Shown here piece after piece: positions 1-10,989 of a stretch of DNA of 64,000 nt. The DNA is taken from the NCBI GenBank assembly GCA_032164245.1, contig JAVMKO010000003.1, positions 96,526,054 to 96,590,053 of the forward strand, given 5' to 3'. A model generated the notes under the pieces. The model did no database searches, was not told the DNA's origin, and worked only from the letters and a program-made list of their open reading frames with translations. Each line of letters begins with the position of its first letter. The stretch's first letter is position 1. A program made the position numbers and the translations under genes. This stretch comes from Sternotherus odoratus. Its lineage: Eukaryota > Chordata > Testudines > Kinosternidae.

Positions 1-425
1 CTAATATTAAAAAATGAAAACTTTGGACACCAGCTACCTGAGAGCTACATCAAACTGGGGCTTCTAGTGGGGTTCAGAGTAAGCCCAAGGGGCTGTCAGC
101 TGAGATGCATCTTCGACAGCCTCATTTAGTAAATTTAAGTTCTTTGGTAGAATGAAAAAGCTTCTCATTCTTTTATCTTTCCCCTCACTCTAATTTTCCT
201 CACCCCTCTGAGAGGGAAAGCACCACACTTTATCTCACATCCTTGCAGTAAACCAGTAGCTTTGTCTTTCCCTTCCCACAAAGAGTTATGTTCCTAGTGT
301 CTCTTTGGGGACTTAATTCCCAGCTCTTTCAGGCTCCAGAGTACCACATAACCTCTCCCACAAGCCATCAGGAGCTCCCAGTGAAATGTGGTGTTTAGTG
401 CCGCATGTCGTTTAGACTCTCATAG
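1..425. other. no recognisable gene or repeat
   Basis: AT-rich ordinary DNA. I see no long open frame, no terminal repeat and no RNA gene before the MIR copy that follows. Confidence 0.5.
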
Positions 426-429
426 AAAA

Positions 430-578
430 GAAGAATGATCTTGTAGGTAAAGCACTGGATCAAGACTCAGAGCTGATTTCAGTTCCTCGCTCTTCCATAG
501 ACTTCCTGTGTGATTTTGGGCAAGTCATTTAATCTCTTTGTGCCTCAGTCACCCCTCTTTAAAATGGGGGTAATTTTC
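430..578 (+). repeat. MIR SINE copy
   Basis: The stretch follows the MIR core in order. It has an 'agactcagagctg' part, a 'ttcctgtgtgattttgggca' part and an 'agtcatttaatctctttgtg' part, ending in 'cctcagtcacc...aaaatggggg'. MIR is an ancient tRNA-derived SINE mobilised by L2-type LINEs. The copy is strongly diverged, so it marks old sequence. It has no coding capacity. Confidence 0.8.
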
Positions 579-1066
579 TCAGGCTTGTATATTAGGAATG
601 TAAACTCTCATGGTATGTCTGCACCATGCAGTTAACCTATGCACCTGGGCTGGCCTAGCCCTGATGTGAGCATCCCCACAACAAAGCCCTTCTTGTGTTA
701 TTGTGTCCTCACTGTTCCTGCAGTCTGTGTGTATATGTGTGTCTGGGGACTTATTCCATGCTTTTTTGTGCTGAGATACTCTAGGTTTCTTTTCCTGTCA
801 GTTATGTTAATTGTGGCAGAATTTGTCTGACTTTCAGGGGGGAGTTGTGGGAGGGGGATTGGAGTTGAGCGATTCTTTTCCTGTATCTTTGCTGCAAAGA
901 GGGTGGGTTCCAGCCTGAATTAAAACAGAGCCCTGGTTCTTCTGTGCCTGCTATCACCACCAGAGAATTTGCTAGCTCAGTCAGAGACTCTTCTGTGTAG
1001 GTTTTGGGAGGTGGGTGTGTGGGTGTGTGTTCAGGCATGGTTTGTGGGCATTGGGCTAAAACCAGG

Positions 1067-1446
1067 CATAGACACTGACTCCGTGGGTGCTCCAGAGATG
1101 GAGCACTCATGGGGAAATATTGGTGGGTGCTCTGCACCCATTGGCAGCACCTTTCCCCCCTGCCCAGCTCACCTCTGCTCCGCCGCCTCCCCTGAGCGTA
1201 CCTCCTCGTCCTGATTCTCCCCTTCCTTCCCAGCGCTTGTGCCACAAAACAGCTGTTTCACGCAGCAAGCCTGGGAGGGAGGGGAGAAGAGGGAGAACGC
1301 TCATGGGAGGAGGCAGGGCCAGGATTTGGGGAGGGGTCCAGTAGGGACAGGGAGGAGCAGAGTTTGGGTCGGGAGTTTGGGGCAGTTGTGGAGTTGGGGT
1401 GGGGGATCCGAGCACCCACTGGCGGCTGAGAAAAGTTTGTGCCTGT
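1067..1446. mobile_element. GC-rich MITE-like element with short imperfect terminal inverted repeats
   Basis: The body is GC-rich against an AT-rich flank. It opens with 'catagacactgact' and closes with 'aaaagtttgtgcctgta', which are imperfect reverse complements. The motif 'gtgggtgctcc' near the left end recurs inverted as 'gagcacccactgg' near the right end. An internal inverted segment surrounds 'aacagctgttt' at about 1247. Overlapping open frames of 69-147 codons on both strands are by-products of GC-rich sequence, not genes. Superfamily not determined. Confidence 0.5.
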
Positions 1447-1449
1447 AAA

Positions 1450-2400
1450 CCCCCAGGTAAGAGCCCAGGTTAACTGTGAAGTGAATACATGTTCATAGGG
1501 ATTATATATCTTTTTACAGAGCTGAACACAATGGGGCCTCAGTCTCAGGGTGGCCTCTGGCCATTACCATAATACATATAATAATAGAAATAGTAAGCAT
1601 GCTCCATTCCTCAATCTTCTAAACTTCAGGAAGAGCAAGAGTGCTCCTGAGACTGTTGCTTTGCATAAGACCTAGCAAAGTGCTGAAGGCAGTGTTGGGG
1701 AAAATGCTGTCATGCTGTGAGTCAGGAGTGGAATGTATCATATGGACAAAAATGTAATTTAGTACTGTTGCATTCATTTTTCAACTTCAGTTGAATATCC
1801 CTAGATAAAAACCTCAATATGATGGAGTTAATGTTGAGAAGTACTTATCAGTACTTTAGGGTAAAGTTACCTGAAATGTATAAATATTCCAAAAAACAGC
1901 ATTACCCAGGAAGTTCAGAATTAAGATTACATTTAAAAAATCCAAAAATGTTAATCAATATGGAAATTCACAATTGAAGCACTTGGACTAGCCTGAACTT
2001 TGTAGTGATCCCATGTAATAAACAGTTTGTAATTCCTGGATAATAGTGTTTGTGGTCCCAGATTAGATTAAATTTGTGACCCGAGGTGCCTCAGGTAGCC
2101 CACACTGAAAATGCCAAGGTCAGGGCAGGCTGCAAAAGGAGAACAGAACCAAAACTAGTGGTTAACATTGTACTTAGATTCACCAGCTAGTCAGAAACCA
2201 TGCTCCTGATCCCCACACTGGTTGCCAACAAGCTGGAAAAAATAATAATAATCACACAGCCCCTTTTCCTGCATTTTCCAGTCTCTGGCTCCCAGTCAGC
2301 AAATATGTTCAGTAAAGTGAAGTTACTTAATACTCCATTCACTATACAAAATGTTCTTCTGATCACCAAAGGGCCAGCCACTTTACCAGATCAGGACTCA
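1450..2400. other. no recognisable gene
   Basis: AT-rich DNA with only short open frames on both strands. Nothing recognised. Confidence 0.4.
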
Positions 2401-2419
2401 TTTGGATCTTACTGAAAGT

Positions 2420-3490
2420 ACCATGCTGCCAGGCAGTCCTTTAGTATCCAAAACCAAAGGTTTATTGTAAAAGAAAAGAATGAGAAGAGAATTGTTAATA
2501 GATCAAAACAATCCGATACATACATATGACGTCAGAGTCCATATATCAAGTTTTTAGTAGCATTGGTGAGTTTGCTGGCCTGTAAAGTTCCTTTTGTTGC
2601 ACAAATGTGTTAGTTCCTTTGGAGGTCTATTCCAATCACCTTCAAAGAACAGGCAAAGTCTCAAGGTAACCTGAATAAAAAAAGGTTTATTCGTGCACGA
2701 ATAGGAGGTCAGGGGGTTAACACTCCAAACCTGACTTCCCCAGAACACCGGGCGGTCCAAAACATATATACAAGGTTTGATTCTCGTCATAGCTACACAC
2801 AACCAATACATTCAAAGAGTGTCACAGCTTCATACAGCCAATAATCTGATGCCACATACATAGCTTGTATACAGATTTGAAAAGTGCCATGGCCACCGGC
2901 CGTTGGCTCACAGCACTTACTGATACATGCATGGCAAACATTGTTACATAAGCATGACATGAGCTGACAGGTCTACCTGCAGTCTCAGTCCTAGATTATG
3001 GCTGCATGCTCATCCAGCTGATAGACTCCATTTTAAAAACAAACTCCATTTTGAAATAAAGTTTTACAGCAGTTAACCAGAAGCAGACAACACATTCTAC
3101 ACAATAAGCAGTTAACATTTTATAACGCTACTATTTTTACCACACTTTGGTCTACATCCAAAGCTTGGATGGGTCTCTCAGTCCTTTGTTCAAAGCTTCA
3201 GTTTGTGGAGAAGTTACTCCAGATGCGAGAAGCAGGATTGAAGACAAAATGGAAATGATGCAGCTGTCTGTTTAAATTCTTTGCCATGTGGCTTGTAAAT
3301 CCTTTGTCCCAAACACAAACTCACAGCACATAGGCATGGAAAGGTACTTGGAGTCCCTGTCTGTAAGTATGCCCCTACATGTCTTGCTGACTCATAGGTG
3401 TATCCCCTGGCTTCTCTCAATGGGTTCATTGTACAGCTGATTGCCCTTGATGGGCCATCAAGCAGGCATGAATTAATGCTGATGCACAGC
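2420..3490. mobile_element. endogenous LTR remnant (outer, split by an inner LTR)
   Basis: Left part (about 2420-2594) and right part (about 3116-3490) read as one repeat interrupted by the unit at 2595-3115. The right part holds 'caaagcttggatgggtctct' and 'gagaagcaggattgaagac', which I recognise as a widespread turtle LTR type. The left part holds 'aaaggtttattgtaaaag'. No gag, pol or env frame is present, so this is an LTR-only remnant. Orientation and exact edges are uncertain. Confidence 0.5.
2595..3115. mobile_element. inner LTR, same family as 56978-58552
   Basis: It opens with TGTTGCACAAATG, continues 'tagttcctttggaggtctat', and ends in 'gcagttaaca', giving TG...CA ends. The opening parallels TGTTGCAAAAACTG and 'tccctttggaggcttat' at 56978, followed in both by 'accttcaaag.acaggca' and a 'gtttatt' block. 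Length is about 520 bp. No internal coding region. The flanks are T-rich, so a target duplication cannot be called cleanly. Confidence 0.5.
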
Positions 3491-3894
3491 GCAAGTTTGA
3501 GATATCAATATACCACAGATTTATAACTTATTTATAATGATGCTACATGTAAGCTTATCATATTTAGTAAATCATAACTTTTCCACTGATACCTTACATA
3601 CCATATTTTTTATAAGATTCATTGCAATTTTGTAATATTGGTATTGATAATATTATAAATGGTCACCCATATTCCATTCAGCATCATAAAACTGATTTTT
3701 AAAATAGATTATATTTTTCTGTTTCTTTTCCCTCATGGTGTCATTACAGGACAAAATTAAGGTTGTCTCGGTGTACTGGCAGAATATTTCTAAACTGTGC
3801 ATTTTTTTCAGTGAAGCTAGCCCCTATGGGAAGAGAAGATACTGGCCATTTTAAAAGAGCGGCCCCCATCTTTCCTATGAGTTGACTGAGACTA

Positions 3895-4302
3895 CAGTTT
3901 CTATAACACAAGAACTAGGGGTCACCAAATGAAATTAATAGGCAACAGGTTTAAAATAAACAAAAGGAAGTATTTCTTCACATAATGTATAGTCAACCTG
4001 TGGACTTCTTTGTTAGAGAGTTCTTTGTTGTGAAGGCCAAGACTATAACAGGGTTCAAAAAGAACTAGATAAATTCATGAAGGATAAATCCATCAATGGC
4101 TATTAGCCAGGATGAGCAGGGATGGTGTTCCTAGCCTCTGTTTGCCAGAAGCTGGAAATGGACAACAGAGAAGAGTCACTTGATTATCTGTTCTGTTCAT
4201 TCCCTCTGGGGCATCTGGCATCGGCCACTGTTGGAAGACAGGATACTAGGCTAGATGGACCTTTGGTTTGACTCAGTATGGCTGCTGTTATGTTCATTAA
4301 GA
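3895..4302 (+). repeat. CR1-type LINE 3' fragment
   Basis: The text follows the non-coding 3' part of sauropsid CR1: 'ggcaacaggtttaaaataaa', 'aagtatttcttcacataatg', then 'ggctagatggacctttggt' and 'ctcagtatggctgctgttat' before the end. CR1 copies are usually 5'-truncated like this one. Stop codons occur in all frames, so no reverse transcriptase is encoded. The foldback element at 4336 follows closely. Confidence 0.75.
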
Positions 4303-4335
4303 GTAGGAGATGGCAGACTTTTTGAAATAGGGAAG

Positions 4336-4474
4336 GTAACAAAGAGTCCTGTGGCACCTTAAAGACTAACTATAAAGTTTTGGAGCCTAAGCTTTCGTGG
4401 GCTAATACCCACTTCGTTGGATGCAAGCAGTGGAAGTGTCCAGGGGCAGGCTAACACGGCTACCTCTCTGATTC
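4336..4474. mobile_element. foldback element family A, copy 1, with 14-bp target duplication
   Basis: A 139-bp insert flanked by the direct repeat TTGAAATAGGGAAG (4322-4335 and 4475-4488). The head is 'gtaacaaagagtcctgtggc', the tail 'ctaacacggctacctctctg'. The left half carries 'agctttcgtgggctaatacc', also found in the copies at 13052 and 29742. A long, perfect target duplication fits target-primed reverse transcription (LINE or Penelope-like) better than cut-and-paste transposition. This copy is shorter and lacks most of the second palindrome arm. On the minus strand the centre resembles a hammerhead core, degraded here (see findings). Confidence 0.65.
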
Positions 4475-4489
4475 TTGAAATAGGGAAGT

Positions 4490-6628
4490 TCTTCATGTAA
4501 ATCTCTGTAGCAGAACATTATTTATCAGTCTCTGCTGAAGAAGAAACTTTCTGTTATGAAGAATAATGGACTGTTAATCCTAAAAAATAAAATAAAACAT
4601 CGTTTATTTTCAAATGTAGCCAGTGTGCAAGATTTCAGTGAGTTTTAACTGTAAGGGATGTTTAAAGAGACTTCATTAGGATCATTTGGAACAAAGAAAT
4701 GAGGTGACACGGTGCTATAATTTTAAAAGTTTTTTTAAAGAATTTACATTTTACATTTAAATTTAACTCAAACTAATTAACAGATTTACCTGTGAATTCT
4801 TTAAAAATAAATCAATCATACTTTGCTCAAAAACTGAGTGCTGTAATTTTAGTAGGATATATGGTGTTCTTCACATATAACAAAGCAGTTGAATTCACAT
4901 GCAGATTTTAACCTGCCCTTAACTAACTGCTGTTGGCTTCCATAATGAATATTATGTGTGTGGGATCACAATAACTGAATGTAGGTGTATACAGGGCTCC
5001 TTTTTGCTATAACTTGTGTGTATTTCTAGATACACATCTTATAATATCCACTCCTGGATTGAGTGCCCACTGTGACTAAATATATTAGAAAGCACTTTGT
5101 TAGAAAATCATTAGTCATCAGGAAACCATCAAACTACAATATCTGAGCCGACAGGTGTACAATTCAAATTTGATTTGCCTGATATCACCACTAGCTCCAT
5201 ATCTTACCTTTATAAATATACTTAAATAATCTCCAGTTTAGCTAAATTATTAGGTGCCCAGTGGATAGATTCATTTAAGCAAGCACCTCGGAAGACCTTC
5301 AGATGGTTTTGCTTATTTGACAGAACAGAGGTAATCTACAGAAATAGAAAGAGTCTGAAAGATCAAGAGAATGCTCAGAATGAAGCTGCAGGATTATAGT
5401 ACTTATCTGTATGTAAATTTACCACCTATCTTCCTGATTTTGATCTCAGAGAGCTGTAAATATGGAAGAGTAAAGGACAGGAAATCATTCTTGGAATTGG
5501 TCCAGACAGATATGGGTCAGGCCTATGTAGCCAAATCATGATTTACATAGCTGGGGATTATCTGAAATATCTGCTCATTTGAAAAAGCAGGTTAACTGCT
5601 TTGGAGGCTAATGAGGTGCAGCATCTGCCATTATCTAGACTAATAGCCCTGTGTAGCTTTAAATCATGTAGAGACTTTCAAATGCTGGCAAAGGGGTACC
5701 TATTGGATCAAATATAAGTACCTACATTTCAGGTACTAAACCTTGTCATTTAGCTGTGCAGAAACATTAGCTGAAATAATGAAAATGTTATTAAGCAAAA
5801 GAAATATTTTTATTCTAATTAAAACAAACTTTCCCCGAGGTGTGTGTGTGTGTGAGAGAGAGAGTGAATTGGTAACAGAAAAATGTTAAGTCCCATGAAA
5901 ATTTACCTAGAATTGGCTGAATTTGTGGCCTTTGAAAATGCCCATTTGCACATGGATCCACAGAGTCTGTAGAGGCTTGCGGCTAAAATCTCGGAATGTT
6001 CCATTTTTACTGATCAGACTCCAGCCCCGTGCAGCTCCCATGCTAACTGCTCTGAACATAGATGTGTTTTGGGGGTTGGCGTATGGTTCCAGGTAGAGAA
6101 GGAGGAGAAGCAGCAGATGCCAGCCCCTCTATTCTATTTTGATGTAAGGGGAAATGTACTGGTTTGTGAGCAAGGATGAGACTGAGTTCTATTCTCAGAA
6201 TTAACTCGTATTAAATCTGTGCACATTACAGCACTTATTACTGAGCAAAATCTAATACTCCTATCTTAATAGGCAGGCAAATATAATTAACCAAATCTAT
6301 AAATAAGGTAATTAAGAAGACTTTGAGCTGAGATGTTAAAAGAGAAAGATGGTTTACAGTATTTTTTGCAGTTGGTGCTTTGCAGGTTGCTCTGTAATAC
6401 TGCTTGCTAGAAAAATAGTAATTATGCAAATGGCAAGATAACCACTTACAGAGACTTGACATTTCTTATTTTTTCAAGTGTTACATGTTAGCTTAATGAC
6501 GTCTGTCGTCAGCGATTTTGAAGTATAAATCCACGTAAAAGCAAAATGGGCTTCTATGTTTTCCAACCAGTAGAACGTTTAGAACTCTGCATGGTGTGGT
6601 TGCAATAATTAACTTCTACAACTTGCGT
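4490..6628. other. no recognisable gene; AT-rich single-copy-like DNA
   Basis: Nothing recognised apart from the GT/GA microsatellite at 5841. Open frames are under 80 codons and lack known motifs. Confidence 0.4.
5841..5864. repeat. (TG)n(AG)n microsatellite
   Basis: A run of TG dinucleotides passes directly into AG dinucleotides. Confidence 0.9.
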
Positions 6629-6632
6629 TTTA

Positions 6633-6917
6633 GGGCTTGTCTTCACTTGAGCCGGCAGGGATCAATCTTTTGGTGATTGATTTATTGCGTCTCGTTAAGA
6701 CGCAATAAATCGACCACCAGCGGCTCCCCCGTCGACTCCCGAAGTCCAGCTCATGAAGAGGCGCAAGCTGGAGTTGACAGGGGACCGCGCCGCCGACCGC
6801 CACCGCTGTGAGGATGGGAGGTAAGTCGGCTGTAGAGATGTCGATTTCAGCTACGTTATTAACATAGCTGAAATTGCGTATCTACAGTCGATTTCCTCCC
6901 CTAGTGGAGACCAGCCC
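6633..6917. mobile_element. PIF/Harbinger-like MITE with TTA target duplication
   Basis: The element begins GGGCTTGTCTTCACTTG and ends CTAGTGGAGACCAGCCC. Reverse-complemented, the end gives GGGCTGGTCTCCACTAG, a good inverted repeat. TTA stands immediately outside both ends (6630-6632 and 6918-6920), the target size and sequence typical of PIF/Harbinger. Two hairpins are inside: one around 'gcgtctcgttaagacgc' (6686-6702), one around 'agctacgttattaacatagct' less its last base (6850-6870). The 285-bp body is CpG-rich. It is non-autonomous and resembles the Chompy-type MITEs described from crocodilians, though I could not compare it directly. Confidence 0.75.
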
Positions 6918-7437
6918 TTAGTTACAGCTCTGTAGATGAGGAACATTTTCTTTTTCAGTTGGGTATTGTTTTATGGTACTTGGTGTAAGATAGGGAAGAG
7001 TCATCTGAGAAAAGGCATGTCTATCTCAGAAGAAAGAGGAGGAGTACCAATCTATGTATTTCATTGTATTTTTTAGTCATTCTGTTGTCTCCATTATCTA
7101 TTTGTTCGTGTTACAGATGTTCCAGGTAATTCTACCTGTGCTCTTGCTTCCTGGCAAATCGGAGGCAGCAGCCAGGAAGTGGGGAAAGGAGGAGAAGTAA
7201 AATTAAAATATTTTATATTTCTCTGTTTTAAAATAGAAAGTGAGTGAAAAGCGACCAGACAGCTGCAAACTGCTGCTGAAAGGGTGACTAATTTCATTGA
7301 GGGCAGGTTAAAAATGCTGTCAGACCATAGGTAATGCCATAGATCATCTTGTATTTTAGATCTCCAGCACAATTGCCATAGAAATCCAAACAGCTGTTGT
7401 GTACAGACACAAGAGCGAATGGGGAACCCTAGGCTAA

Positions 7438-8188
7438 CTAGGAGCATGGTTAGACTGGTGCTTTGTAGCGTTAAAACCCTCCAGTAGCGCTATAATTATC
7501 TAACCCTACACACTGGCAAGTAACATTTTGCGCAATAAGTCACCGTTTAAATTGCAAATATAAAACCACCTCTCCGAGAGTCAGAAGGCTTTTTGCGTAT
7601 TCCCTGTAGCGTGTTAGGGCCAGTGTATTCACTCATTACGCGATAAGGGATCTCTGGCACCCCTCCGAGCCACCAAAAAAAAACAATAAAAAAAAAAATG
7701 CGTGGACAACCCGGTCCCCCCGTCCCCGCCGTGGGCGGGCTGCCGGGTTTGCCCCAGTCCCCCGTCCCCGCCGCGTGCGACCCTGTCCCCACCGCGGGCG
7801 GGCTGCTGGGTGCGCCCCCGTCCCCGCCCGCGGTGGGGACAGGGGACCGGGGTGAACCCGGCAGCCCGCCCACGGTGGGGATAGGGGGCTGCGCCCCAGC
7901 CCCAGTCGCCGCAAGTTGCGGTGGCAGGAGCTCACGACCCCCCGGGGAGTGCTCGGTGACCCCGTGGGGGGTCGCGATCCCCCGTTTGAGAAACCCTGAC
8001 CTAGATGAATGCTGGGATACCTGCCCTATCCCGCTACTGTCACTGCCGCTAGAAGCGCTGCAAATGTGTGCATTCTTTAGCACTACAGGATTTAAATGTG
8101 CACAGGCTCTAGCGCGATACCTATTGCGCTAAATTGGGAAGTGCTACAAACAAACACGCTATAATCTCTAGTCTAACCATACCCCTAG
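7438..8188. mobile_element. DNA-transposon-like element with about 18-bp TIRs, carrying a nested hAT-like insert
   Basis: The left edge 'ctaggagcatggttagac' and the right edge 'gtctaaccatacccctag' are imperfect inverted repeats. Between them lies a second, GC-rich unit. Its right end 'ggggtcgcgatcccccgttt' plus 'gagaaaccctg' (ending near 7998) is typical of hAT MITEs; its left end is not clear, probably near the A-rich tract at 7671-7700. The GC-rich unit has degenerate repeats of 'ccgtccccgcc' and 'gcgggcgggctgc'. The 144-178 codon frames on both strands here are compositional. Confidence 0.45.
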
Positions 8189-8754
8189 GGAGACAACAAG
8201 GATGTGGTTCAAAGTGGAAAAAATGAGGTCAACTTATGTGCAGTAAAAGCTAAACTGAATAACAAAATCGATTCATTAAGTAGGTGGACAGCTGCCCAAG
8301 GACAATAGGAATTGAGCAGTATATTGGTCTAACAAATCTTCAACAGCTGGAATTGCCCTCACAGAAACTGTTCCCTCCCCCCACTCTGATCAACAGAAAA
8401 TGCAAAGCTATATTTATTCTGACACTGGAAACACAAAGCTTGGGCCATGGATGAATTCTCCATGGAGGGCATGGCCAGCATGATTGCATATGATTGTGAG
8501 GTCTGCCTTGTGCGTCCTTACATCTCTGCACCAGCTACCTATGTGATGGGTAACAGTGTAGAGAGAAAGCAGACTCTGTAGAGCAGGTGGGAGGGAGAAG
8601 GCCAAACAGGGTGAAGAGTAGTGTGGAGCCCTGGCTCTGCCTCCCAGCCTGCTGGCTGGTTTAGCTGCACTGGTGAGCTGGGGAACATAGGCTGTGCTGG
8701 GTCCATACCTGGTACAATGTACTCCCTTCATGCTTCTGGGCTGCTCCTGAGGCC

Positions 8755-8905
8755 CAGATTATAGACTTCAAGGCCAGAAGGGACCATTAGATCATCTAGT
8801 CTGAGCTCCTGTATAACCACGGCCATGGACTATCATCTGTTTATTGCTGTATTGAGCCCACTAACGCTGCTCCTTACATTTGCCTTGTTGAACAGCCATC
8901 ATTGA
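8755..8905 (-). repeat. CR1-like 3' tail fragment
   Basis: The phrase 'caaggccagaagggaccatt' followed by 'agatcatctagtctgagctc' is the reverse complement of the usual CR1/SINE tail ending in '...gatgatctaatggtcccttc'. Non-coding. Confidence 0.6.
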
Positions 8906-8909
8906 ACCC

Positions 8910-10240
8910 ATTGCTGTCAGACCAGAGAATGAATGCATTTCCCTCTTGCCCACTGATCTTTGTCTGCAGAATTTAATCTATATTATGTCCATCGTGGTAT
9001 GTAGGCACTAATAGAAGCAAGAAAAATATTTAAAAAACAAAACAAAAAAAGGATTGAGCAAAGGATATGTCATTAGTATAAACAGGCTAAAAATTTGGAG
9101 GAAAGGTCACTTTAAAAAGTGGACTGACTGACTTGATTTTGGAGGGTGGTAAACTTCAGTGCAGTATAATGCTAAGTCCTTGGAGGCGAGCCATGGGCAA
9201 GCATGCATGGAATCATGAGTGTAGAAGATTGACACCTGAAGGTGTGAGTGTAGTGGGGGGAGTTTTTTCCCCCATATTAGGGGTGCTGAAAATCCATATT
9301 TTCTGCATGAGATCTGAGTGGGGTTTTAGAGGAGTTTTGGTTAGTTTTATGATTGATTCCACAGCTTAAAGATGCTGTGGAAAAAGCATGCACTTTTTTT
9401 TGTCTGTCTGTTTAGATATATGTATAAATTTGCCCTTTTGAAAGGGCACCTCTTGCCCCTGAGAAGTCAGTTTGCTTAATAATATTAGTAATATGAAGTC
9501 TTTTCTTCCCTGACTTTGCTGGCTGTCTAGAGAACTGTAATGGGAGCTTTTACAGCCTTCCATGGAAGGGCTGATGGTGTCTGAAACTTGAACAATGGAA
9601 GAATTTTCTCTCAGATGTTGTCAGGTGGTTGAGTTAAATAGATGTTAACAAAAACAAAAAAATGAAATGTTTTTAACGGTGTGAGTAGAAAGCTCACCCC
9701 TTCTCAAATCTTCAGGTTTCAGTCTCAGGATGGCTCCAATTTTTCAGTATTTTGACAGCTCTTCAGCTAGCAAAGGGTAGCTCAGGCCAGGTATTTCTGA
9801 TGTAAAAATAAGTGGGAAAAGAAAACTTTTATAAAAACAAAACAGGCCCCAGCCACCCAAAAATCAGGTCACTTTGTATAGTATAAAAGGGGCAGGAGAG
9901 TGGAGGGCACCATGAACACAACAGATTTGTTTTCTTTTGCAGATCTCCTTTATATATCTGAAAAACCAAATTGGAATGAGTGTAGGGTCTTATTCTGCCT
10001 CTCTTATTCAGATCAGTAAGAACATGAACACAGGCAATAGAACTGGTCCCATAAGATACTGTAGGTTAAACAGGAGGAGAAATGAAGAACAAGGTTTTAT
10101 GGCCCCATACAGGGAGGCATTTGAGCACATGCTTAACCCACATTCAAGTCAGTAGGATTAAGCACATGCTTAAGTGTATTGCTGGACTGAGTCCTGTCTA
10201 AACATTTGCCTTCACAGGGTTTATGAACATTGCAGCAGGG
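8910..10240. other. no recognisable gene
   Basis: No frame above 80 codons with a recognisable motif. A short A-rich tract lies at about 9031-9050. A decayed ancient repeat may lie near 10120-10190, where 'cacatgctta' occurs twice ('agcacatgcttaacccacat' and 'agcacatgcttaagtg'). Confidence 0.4.
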
Positions 10241-10244
10241 AGTG

Positions 10245-10497
10245 CACCTCTCAGCCTGGGTAGACAAACTTGAGCTAGCAGGACTCAAACTAGCATGCTA
10301 AAAATAGCAGTGGGGATGTTGCGGCTCAAGTTGCAGCTTGGCTTCTCCAGCCTAGTGGGCTGTGTGATCTTGAGAGGCCAATTTGCAGCCAGAGCATCCA
10401 CATTGCTATTTTTAGCATCCTACCTCAAGCCTTGCTACTGCAAGTCTATCTCCACAGGCTGGGAGGCCGGCTCTCAGCTGCAGTGTAGACAAACCAC
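10245..10497. mobile_element. foldback MITE-like repeat
   Basis: The left arm contains 'gggtagacaaacttgagcta' and 'gcatgctaaaaatagcagtg'. The right arm, reverse-complemented, contains 'gcagctgagagccggcctcc' and 'ggatgctaaaaatagcaatg'. The arms pair over most of their length around a short centre near 10360. The edge motif 'tgcagtgtagaca' recurs inverted or direct at 56.6, 56.8, 56.9 and 58.7 kb, marking a common MITE family. No coding capacity. Confidence 0.5.
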
Positions 10498-10765
10498 CAT
10501 AGCATTGTTTTGGTTCCTTGTCAATTTTTATCTGATTAACTAAACAAAGGGTTCAATCACAGCTGGGCAACAATCAGAGGCACAATTGACATCCCTTTCT
10601 TACTCCCTGAAAAAGAAAATGTGAATGATGTATATTGGAGAAGATGGCTTGCATTCTGTTCCCTGCCACAGCTGTTTAACCCAATTGGAATCAATCAGTT
10701 GCCTGGGTGTAACTAAGGGAAGAATATGACCCCTTGTGTTACAAAATACTGTATAGACATGTAGA

Positions 10766-10985
10766 GATACAACGTGGGCGAGGTAGTGTCTTTTATTGGA
10801 CCAGCTTCTGTTGGTGAGAGAAACAAGCTTTTGAGCTTACACACAGCAGCTCTTCTTCAGGTCAGCTCTGTTGTAAGCTCGAAATCTAGTCTCACAACAG
10901 AAATTGGTCCAATGAAAGATACCCCGTCACCCACCTTGTCTCTAATATCCGGGGACCAACATGCTGCAATAACACTGCATAGAAA
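10766..10985. mobile_element. foldback element family B
   Basis: The left arm 'gaggtagtgtcttttattgg' with 'accagcttctgttggtgaga' is mirrored by the right arm 'tctcacaacagaaattggtc' with 'caatgaaagataccccgtca'. The unique tail 'gtctctaatatccggggacc' plus 'ataacactgcat' lies only on the right. The design (long palindrome plus unique tail) parallels family A, but the sequence differs. The hairpin centre 'tcttcttcaggt' also recalls family A. Target duplication not certain. Confidence 0.55.
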
Positions 10986-10989
10986 TCTA

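Noticed and set aside
7547..8132. 178- and 144-codon frames
   Set aside because: They lie on opposite strands of the same GC-rich transposon body and are low-complexity.
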